Shown one piece after another: positions 12,607 to 18,765 of a stretch of DNA of 18,765 nucleotides (positions within the stretch are counted from its first letter, which is position 1; every line of letters begins with the position of its first letter). A program made the translations under genes and the position numbers. The DNA is from JASHVB01 sp049522565 (GTDB lineage: Bacteria; Pseudomonadota; Alphaproteobacteria; Acetobacterales; Acetobacteraceae). The stretch is from assembly GCA_049522565.1 (NCBI GenBank), contig JBEKNT010000093.1:1-18765 (forward strand). Reading direction: 5' to 3'. The notes under the pieces were generated by a model that saw only the letters and a list, made by a program, of their open reading frames with translations, had not been told where the DNA came from and ran no database searches.

Positions 12607-15600
12607 ATGGCCGCAAAGATTTACCATGTGCATCCATTGGCTGCCGGGCCCATCGCCACATGGTCCGATCTGTTCGCCCGCGTCGGCGCCATGGGCTTCG
12701 ACCATATCTGCCTGGCACCGCCGTTCGCCCCCGCCCCCGACGGCGACATCTTCGTCACCGCCGACCACGAAGCCCTGCATCCCGCCCTAGGGTGGGACGG
12801 TGACGCCGACTCCGGCGTCGCCCACATCGCCCGGCAAGCCAGCCGCAACGGCATGCGGCTGATGCTCGACCTCGTGGTGCACCAGGTCGCGGCGGACGCC
12901 GTGCTCCGTCACCGCTCCCCCGACTGGTTCAGCACCGGCTTCTGCGGCGGCCCGCCCGATCCGCGTCGCGCGCCGGCACGCCCGGATGCCGCCGCGGCGC
13001 GCGTCGGCAGCATGGCAACGGCGGACGGCCTGACGCAATGGTGGTCGGATCGCCTGGTGCGGCTGGTGCGCGCCGGCGTGGCCGGCTTTCGCTGCCTCGA
13101 ACCGGACCGCGTGCCGCCCACCGTATGGCACCGGCTGATCGACCGGCTGCGCGCCGCGGCCTCGGACAGCCTGATGCTGGCCTGGACCCCCGGAACCGAC
13201 CGCACCGCCGCGACTCGGCTGCGAGGGGCCGGCTTCGACCTCGTGGCCGCGTCGCTGGCCTGGTGGGACGGCCGCGCGCCCTGGCTGGTGGAGGAGATGG
13301 AGGCGCTGCGTGACGTTGCGCCGGCGATCGGCTCGCCGGAACCGTCCTTCGCCGACCGGCTGGCGAGCCACCTGCCCGCCGGAACCGATATCTGCAACGC
13401 TTATCGGCATGCGCTGCGCGTCACCGCGGCGACCGCGGCCGGCCTCTTCCTGCCGATGGGGTTCGAGTACGCGACACGCCGCCCGTTCGATACCGCCCGT
13501 GCCACGCCGGACGACATGCGGCACGCCCGGGAAGCGGCGCCCTGCGACCTCACCGAAGACGTCGCCGAGGCGAACGACCTGGTGGACCGCATCGCGACGC
13601 AGGGGGTGGGTGGCGCGGTGCGCCAATTGACCGCATCGTCGGCGCCGGTCACCGCATTGCTGCGCTACGACACGCCGGATCCGCGCGACGCCGCCCGCGC
13701 CGCGCTGGTGCTGATCAACCCGGACATCGGCGCCGCCGCGGCGTTGCCGCTGCATCTTCAGCCGCTGCCGCCGCAGGCCGGCGCCGCGTTCGCCTTGACC
13801 CAGACGCCGGATGCCCCGACCGATCCCGCGTTGCCCCTCGCGCCCGGCGAGGTGCGCGTCCTCGCCTATGCGCGCGCACCCGCGATCGTGCAGCCGGATG
13901 ACACCGCCGCAGTCGAACGCGACGCCATGGCGGGCGCGCGCATCGCCATCGAGTCGATCGCGCCCGCCGTGCCGGACGGCGACTTCGCGGTGAAGCGGGT
14001 GGTCGGCGAGACGGTCGTCGTCAGCGCCGACATCGTCACTGACGGGCACGAGGTACTGGCCGCGGCGTTGCTCTGGCGCCCCGCCGACGACCCGGTCTGG
14101 CAACGCGAACCGATGCGGCTGGTGGACAACGACCGGTGGGAGGCCAGCTTCACGCCGGCGCGGATCGGCCCGCATCGCTTCACGCTGGAGGCATGGTGGG
14201 ACGTCTGGGGCACCTTCCGCCACGACCTGCATGCCAAGGTCATGGCGGGAGTCCCGGTGGCTCTGGAGATCGAGGAAGGCCGCCACATGCTGCAAGCCGC
14301 GGCGCAGCGCGCCGAAGCGCCGCAGCATGGCGCGCTGGCAGCGCTGCTGGAACAGATGCAGGCGGCAGACGACGCGGCGCGGGTCGAACTGCTGCTGTCG
14401 GACGCGGCACTTGCCGCCATGCGGGCGGTGGACCCGCAGGCGTTCCTGATCCGCCACGCGCCGCCACTGGCGCTCGACGCCGATCGGCCGCAAGCCGCCT
14501 TTGCCAGTTGGTACGAGTTGTTCCCGCGTTCGGTCACCCCGGATCCGGCCCGCCACGGCACCTTCGACGACGTGATCGGCCGGCTGCCGGCGATCCGCGC
14601 CATGGGCTTCGACGTGCTGTATTTTCCGCCGATCCACCCGATCGGCCGCACCAATCGCAAGGGCCGCAACAACGCGTTGCGCGCCGCGCCAGGCGACGTC
14701 GGCAGCCCCTATGCGATCGGCAGCGAGGAGGGCGGGCACGACGCGATCCATCCGCAACTCGGCACCCTGGAGGATTTCCGCCGGCTGGTCGCCGCGGCGC
14801 AGGCGAACGGGCTGGAGATTGCGCTGGACTTCGCCGTGCAGTGCGCGCCCGACCATCCCTGGCTGAAACAGCACCCGGCGTGGTTCCGCTGGCGCCCGGA
14901 CGGCTCGCTGCGCTACGCCGAGAACCCGCCGAAGAAATACGAGGACATCGTCAATCCCGACTTCTATGCCGAAGCCGCGCAGCCCGGGCTATGGTATGCG
15001 CTGCGCGACGTGGTGCAGTTCTGGATCGACCAGGGCGTGCGTATCTTCCGGGTGGACAATCCGCACACCAAGCCCCTGCCGTTCTGGCGCTGGATGATCG
15101 CCGACATCCGCGGTCGCCATCCCGACGTGCTGTTCCTGGCCGAGGCCTTCACCCGGCCGAAGGTGATGTACCGGCTCGCCAAGCTGGGCTTTACCCAGTC
15201 GTACACCTATTTCACCTGGCGCAATACCAAGCAGGAAATCACCGAGTACCTGACCGAACTGACCACGCCGCCGGTAAGCGATTTCTTCCGTCCGAACTTC
15301 TTCGTCAACACGCCGGACATCAACCCGGAGTTCCTGCAAACCTCCGGCCGCGCCGGCTTCCTGATTCGCGCCGCGCTGGCCACCATGCTGTCCGGCCTGT
15401 GGGGCATGTATTCCGGCTTCGAAATCTGCGAAGCCGCCCCGCTGCCCGGCCGCGAGGAATACCTCGACGCCGAAAAGTACGAAATCCGCGTCCGCGATTT
15501 CGCCGCTCCCGGCAACATTGTGGGAGAAATCGCCGCACTCAACCGCATCCGCCGGGCGCATCCCGCGTTGCAGACGCATCTCGGCGTCAGCTTCTACAAC

Positions 15601-15933
15601 GTGTTCAACGACCGTATCCTGCTGTTCGGCAAGCGCGTTCCCGCCCTGGACCGGGGCGCCCACCCGCCGGCTGCGACGGCGGGCGGAACGACCGTGGCCG
15701 GCAACGAGATGATCCTGGTTGCGGTCAGCTTCGACCCGCACAACGTGCAGGAGGCGGAGTTCGAACTCCCGCTTTGGGAATTCGGCCAGCCGGACAGCGG
15801 GGCGCTGGACGCTACCGACCTGGTGCGCGGCCATCGTTTCACCTGGCACGGCAAGACCCAACACATCCGCCTCGACCCTGCCGACCTGCCCTTTGCCATC
15901 TGGCAGGTCACGCCCCCCGGAGCACCGAAATGA
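12607..15933 (+). CDS. glgE: GlgE maltosyltransferase with extra N-terminal GH13-like domain
   Basis: A 1108-residue cytoplasmic protein. Residues ~441-1108 are a complete GlgE, which adds maltose from maltose-1-phosphate to alpha-1,4-glucan. They contain NRKGRNN, ENPPKKYEDIVNPDF, the nucleophile Asp817 in FRVDNPHTKP, the acid Glu846 in FLAEAFTRP, and Asp904 in NTPDINPEF. Residues 1 to ~430 are a second TIM-barrel-like GH13 domain (KIYHVHPLAAGP, GFDHICLAPPF, GMRLMLDLVVHQ). Its nucleophile motif reads GFRCLEP with no Asp in place, and the acid strand reads LMLAWTPG with Trp193 at the usual Glu, so it should be inactive. ATG 12607 is chosen over the earlier in-frame TTG 12520 and ATG 12544 because GGAGGGG (12594-12600) sits six bases before it. 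The stop overlaps the treS ATG. Confidence 0.93.
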   Translation: MAAKIYHVHPLAAGPIATWSDLFARVGAMGFDHICLAPPFAPAPDGDIFVTADHEALHPALGWDGDADSGVAHIARQASRNGMRLMLDLVVHQVAADAVLRHRSPDWFSTGFCGGPPDPRRAPARPDAAAARVGSMATADGLTQWWSDRLVRLVRAGVAGFRCLEPDRVPPTVWHRLIDRLRAAASDSLMLAWTPGTDRTAATRLRGAGFDLVAASLAWWDGRAPWLVEEMEALRDVAPAIGSPEPSFADRLASHLPAGTDICNAYRHALRVTAATAAGLFLPMGFEYATRRPFDTARATPDDMRHAREAAPCDLTEDVAEANDLVDRIATQGVGGAVRQLTASSAPVTALLRYDTPDPRDAARAALVLINPDIGAAAALPLHLQPLPPQAGAAFALTQTPDAPTDPALPLAPGEVRVLAYARAPAIVQPDDTAAVERDAMAGARIAIESIAPAVPDGDFAVKRVVGETVVVSADIVTDGHEVLAAALLWRPADDPVWQREPMRLVDNDRWEASFTPARIGPHRFTLEAWWDVWGTFRHDLHAKVMAGVPVALEIEEGRHMLQAAAQRAEAPQHGALAALLEQMQAADDAARVELLLSDAALAAMRAVDPQAFLIRHAPPLALDADRPQAAFASWYELFPRSVTPDPARHGTFDDVIGRLPAIRAMGFDVLYFPPIHPIGRTNRKGRNNALRAAPGDVGSPYAIGSEEGGHDAIHPQLGTLEDFRRLVAAAQANGLEIALDFAVQCAPDHPWLKQHPAWFRWRPDGSLRYAENPPKKYEDIVNPDFYAEAAQPGLWYALRDVVQFWIDQGVRIFRVDNPHTKPLPFWRWMIADIRGRHPDVLFLAEAFTRPKVMYRLAKLGFTQSYTYFTWRNTKQEITEYLTELTTPPVSDFFRPNFFVNTPDINPEFLQTSGRAGFLIRAALATMLSGLWGMYSGFEICEAAPLPGREEYLDAEKYEIRVRDFAAPGNIVGEIAALNRIRRAHPALQTHLGVSFYNVFNDRILLFGKRVPALDRGAHPPAATAGGTTVAGNEMILVAVSFDPHNVQEAEFELPLWEFGQPDSGALDATDLVRGHRFTWHGKTQHIRLDPADLPFAIWQVTPPGAPK

Positions 15934-18765
15934 ACGTCGCGCTGGCCCGCCCGCGTCCCGCCCCCGCCGCCGTCACCGAAGACCGGCTGTGGTACAAGGA
16001 CGCCGTCATCTACCAGTTGCACGTCAAGTCGTTCTTCGACGCCAACAACGACGGCGTCGGCGACTTTACCGGCCTGCTGTCAAAGCTCGACTATATCGCC
16101 GAGCTTGGCGTCAATGCGATCTGGCTGCTGCCGTTCTATCCTTCGCCATTGCTCGACGACGGCTACGACATTGCCGACTACCGCGGGGTGCATCCCGACT
16201 ACGGCACTCTGCACGACGTGAAGCGCTTCATCCACGCGGCGCACCTGCGCAACATCCGGGTGATCACCGAACTGGTGGTGAACCACACCTCGCAGCAGCA
16301 TCCCTGGTTCCAGCGCGCGCGCCACGCCAAGCCCGGCTCGGTGTATCGCGACTTCTATGTCTGGTCCGACACCGACCAGAAATATGCCGGCACCCGAATC
16401 ATCTTTGTCGATACCGAGCGTTCCAACTGGACCTGGGACACGGTGGCCGGTGCGTATTACTGGCACCGCTTCTACGCCCACCAGCCCGACCTGAATTTCG
16501 ACAACCCGCGCGTGCTGAAGGAGGTGCTGGCGGTGCTGCGCTTCTGGGCCGACCTCGGCGTGGACGGCCTGCGCCTCGACGCCGTGCCCTACCTGGTTGA
16601 ACGCGAGGGCACCAATAACGAAAACCTGCCCGAAACCCACGCCGTCCTGAAGCAGATCCGCGCCGAGCTCGACCGGCACTACCCCGACCGCGTGCTGCTC
16701 GCCGAAGCCAACCAATGGCCGGAAGACACCAAGGAGTATTTCGGCGAGGGCGACGGCGACGAATGCCATATGGCATTCCATTTCCCGCTGATGCCGCGCA
16801 TGTACTTGGCGATCGCCCGCGAGGACCGCTTCCCGATCACCGACATCATGCGGCAGACGCCGGACATTCCCGCCACCGCGCAGTGGGCCATCTTCCTGCG
16901 CAATCACGACGAGCTGACGCTGGAGATGGTTACCAAGTCGGAACGCGACTTCCTGTGGGCGACCTACGCCGCCGACCGGCGCGCGCGGATCAATCTCGGC
17001 ATCCGCCGGCGCCTCGCGCCGCTGCTGGAACACGACCGGCGGCGCATCGAACTGATGAACCACCTGCTGCTGTCGATGCCCGGCACGCCGGTGGTGTATT
17101 ACGGCGACGAAATCGGCATGGGCGACAACGTCTATCTCGGTGACCGCAACGGCGTGCGCACGCCGATGCAGTGGTCGCCCGACCGCAACGGCGGATTCTC
17201 GCGCGCCGACCCGTCGCGGCTGACCGCGCCGCCGATCATGGACCCGCTCTACGGTTACGAAGCAGTCAATGTCGAGGCGCAAGCTTCCGATCCGCATTCG
17301 CTGCTGATGTGGATGCGCCGCAATATCGCCGTGCGCCGGCAATACCAGGCCTTCGGGCGTGGCACTTTCCGCCTGCTGTACCCGAAAAATCGCAAGATCC
17401 TCGCCTACCTTCGCGAACACGAGGGCATCACCATCCTATGCGTCGCCAACCTCGCGCGCACCCCGCAGGCGGTGGAACTCGACCTCTCGGAGTTTCGTGG
17501 CCGTATTCCCATTGAGCTGGATGGCGGCTCGGTGTTTCCGCCGATCGGCCAGCTTCCCTACCTGCTGACGCTGGCGCCGTTCGGCTTCTATTGGTTCAAC
17601 CTCGCCGAGGAATCGGCGTGGCCGTCATTGCATACGCCGGCACCGGAGCCCATGCCCGAATACCAGACCATCGTCATGCGCAAGAGCTTTGCCGAAGGGG
17701 TGCTCGCTGCGCGCCATGTCCTCGAACACGAGGTGCTGCCGCCGTATCTCGGCAAGCGCCGCTGGTTCGCGCTGAAGGATCAGAAGCTCAACAGCGTGCG
17801 GATCGCACTGCTGACCGGCGGCACCAACCCCGACTTCGTGCTGGCCGAGATCGAGACCGTAACGCCTGCCGGTACCGCGCGCTGGCTGCTGCCGCTCGGT
17901 ATCGCCTGGGAAGACCAGCCCACCGGCGCGCTGGCCGCGCAGCTTGCCCTCGCGCGCGTGCGTCACGGCGCCCGCGTGGGCCTGCTCACCGACGCCTTTA
18001 CCCTGCCGCAACTCGCCCACGGCGTGATGTCCGGCCTGGCGCAGGCCCGCACCGCCGAAACCGATGCCGGAAGAATTCGTTTCGAACCCACGATCCGCAT
18101 GCGCGAGATCAGCGTGCCGCCGGATGTCGAGTTGAACTGGCTGTCGGCCGAGCAATCCAACTCCTCGCTGATCGTCGGCGACGTGGCGATGGTCAAGCTG
18201 TTCCGCCGCGTCTCCAGCGGCCAGCATCCCGAGGCGGAAATGGGCCGCTACCTGACAGAGCAGGGTTATGCGAATACCCCGGCGCTGCTGGGAGAGGTGG
18301 TGCGGATCGAAGCCGACGGCACACGCCATGTGCTGGTGATCGCGCAAAGTTTCATTCGCAACCAGGGCGATGCCTGGACCTGGACGCTCGACCTGCTGAT
18401 GCGAAGCCTGTCCGATCTGGCAGGTGGCGAGGACGAGGCGGCGGCTGATGCCGAACGCCACGAGGACTACGACGCGATCGCCATGTTGCTCGGTCGCCGG
18501 CTGGGCGAGATGCACGCCGTGCTGGCGCGCCCGTCCGACAACCCCGACTTCGCGCCGGAAGCTGCCGGCAGCGATCTCACCCGGACATGGGCAGCGCAGG
18601 CGGAACAGCAGCTTGCCACCGCGTTCACCGCGCTGAATGCGCGGCGGGACTGGCCGGAGGACGCCGCGCAGGACCTCGGACGCGTCATGGCACTGCGCGA
18701 CCGGTTGACCGAAACCGTGCGACAACGCGCATCGGAAGGCACCGGCAGCCGCGTCACGCGCATCC
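15930..18765 (+). CDS. treS: Trehalose synthase-maltokinase fusion (TreS-Mak), partial
   Basis: An open frame from ATG 15930 (overlapping the glgE stop, ATGA) to the window edge; 945 residues are visible of an expected ~1100. Residues ~17-560 are TreS, which interconverts trehalose and maltose: RLWYKDAVIYQLHVKSFFD, the nucleophile Asp217 in GLRLDAVPYL, the acid Glu259 in LLAEANQWPED, and Asp327 in RNHDELTLE. From ~575 on is a maltokinase: LPPYLGKRRWFALKDQK (N-terminal cap), WLSAEQSNSSLIVGD, and Lys756 in AMVKLFRR as probable ATP-binding lysine. The sequence ends at SRVTRI, where families continue with the HGD-LHLGQ catalytic loop, so that loop should be the first thing outside the window. Its products feed GlgE directly, which explains the operon. 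Fused TreS-Mak proteins are common. Confidence 0.93.
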   Translation, partial: MNVALARPRPAPAAVTEDRLWYKDAVIYQLHVKSFFDANNDGVGDFTGLLSKLDYIAELGVNAIWLLPFYPSPLLDDGYDIADYRGVHPDYGTLHDVKRFIHAAHLRNIRVITELVVNHTSQQHPWFQRARHAKPGSVYRDFYVWSDTDQKYAGTRIIFVDTERSNWTWDTVAGAYYWHRFYAHQPDLNFDNPRVLKEVLAVLRFWADLGVDGLRLDAVPYLVEREGTNNENLPETHAVLKQIRAELDRHYPDRVLLAEANQWPEDTKEYFGEGDGDECHMAFHFPLMPRMYLAIAREDRFPITDIMRQTPDIPATAQWAIFLRNHDELTLEMVTKSERDFLWATYAADRRARINLGIRRRLAPLLEHDRRRIELMNHLLLSMPGTPVVYYGDEIGMGDNVYLGDRNGVRTPMQWSPDRNGGFSRADPSRLTAPPIMDPLYGYEAVNVEAQASDPHSLLMWMRRNIAVRRQYQAFGRGTFRLLYPKNRKILAYLREHEGITILCVANLARTPQAVELDLSEFRGRIPIELDGGSVFPPIGQLPYLLTLAPFGFYWFNLAEESAWPSLHTPAPEPMPEYQTIVMRKSFAEGVLAARHVLEHEVLPPYLGKRRWFALKDQKLNSVRIALLTGGTNPDFVLAEIETVTPAGTARWLLPLGIAWEDQPTGALAAQLALARVRHGARVGLLTDAFTLPQLAHGVMSGLAQARTAETDAGRIRFEPTIRMREISVPPDVELNWLSAEQSNSSLIVGDVAMVKLFRRVSSGQHPEAEMGRYLTEQGYANTPALLGEVVRIEADGTRHVLVIAQSFIRNQGDAWTWTLDLLMRSLSDLAGGEDEAAADAERHEDYDAIAMLLGRRLGEMHAVLARPSDNPDFAPEAAGSDLTRTWAAQAEQQLATAFTALNARRDWPEDAAQDLGRVMALRDRLTETVRQRASEGTGSRVTRI

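Noticed and set aside
12787..14874. 695-codon open frame antisense to glgE
   Set aside because: Shadow frame; GlgE catalytic motifs on the plus strand are decisive.

Overview
The window is high-GC DNA (roughly 70% G+C in the genes by eye) with the gene content and repeat style of an alphaproteobacterium, most likely Acetobacteraceae or a close relative. That placement is inferred from protein style and short palindromic repeats, not from a marker gene. No tRNA, rRNA, CRISPR array or complete insertion sequence was seen.

Layout. (1) 1-1440: tyrS (tyrosyl-tRNA synthetase), preceded by a GC hairpin and followed by two near-identical 42-nt REP-like units. (2) 1553-4000: an accessory stretch with a possible gene remnant and two leftward genes of unknown function. 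One of these genes has an excellent sigma70 promoter placed to give a leaderless mRNA. Between them is a 226-nt inverted repeat with CAAG-type outer arms. (3) 4230-5660: a decayed defence or toxin-antitoxin patch. It holds a Phd-like antitoxin tail with seven codons of its toxin, an MntA-HepT pair whose HepT is shortened by an in-frame stop, and the first ~107 codons of hsdM. The hsdM fragment stops at a second CAAG/CTTG-flanked palindrome. (4) 5762-7483: an N-acyl-D-amino-acid deacylase. (5) 7689-12330: a tightly overlapping three-gene operon for the membrane arm of a hydrogenase-4 / complex-I-like enzyme (HyfB-like, HyfC-like, and a fused HyfE-HyfF-like protein). No catalytic hydrogenase subunit is present here. 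By eye, the antiporter-like subunits have lost the buried lysine/glutamate residues that normally carry protons. (6) 12607-18765: an alpha-glucan operon. It encodes a GlgE maltosyltransferase carrying an extra, apparently dead GH13 domain, then a TreS-maltokinase fusion that runs off the window just before its expected catalytic loop.

How the genes work together. GlgE, TreS and maltokinase form the trehalose to maltose to maltose-1-phosphate to alpha-1,4-glucan route. The hyf-like genes should form one membrane complex. The MntA-HepT and HsdM remains look like one former type I restriction locus with an embedded toxin-antitoxin pair.

Most worth a second look: the two palindromes that share CAAG arms and an inner core, one of which marks the hsdM break; the de-charged, fused Hyf-like membrane operon; the truncated HepT; and a REP-like palindrome that has become coding sequence inside the HyfE domain.
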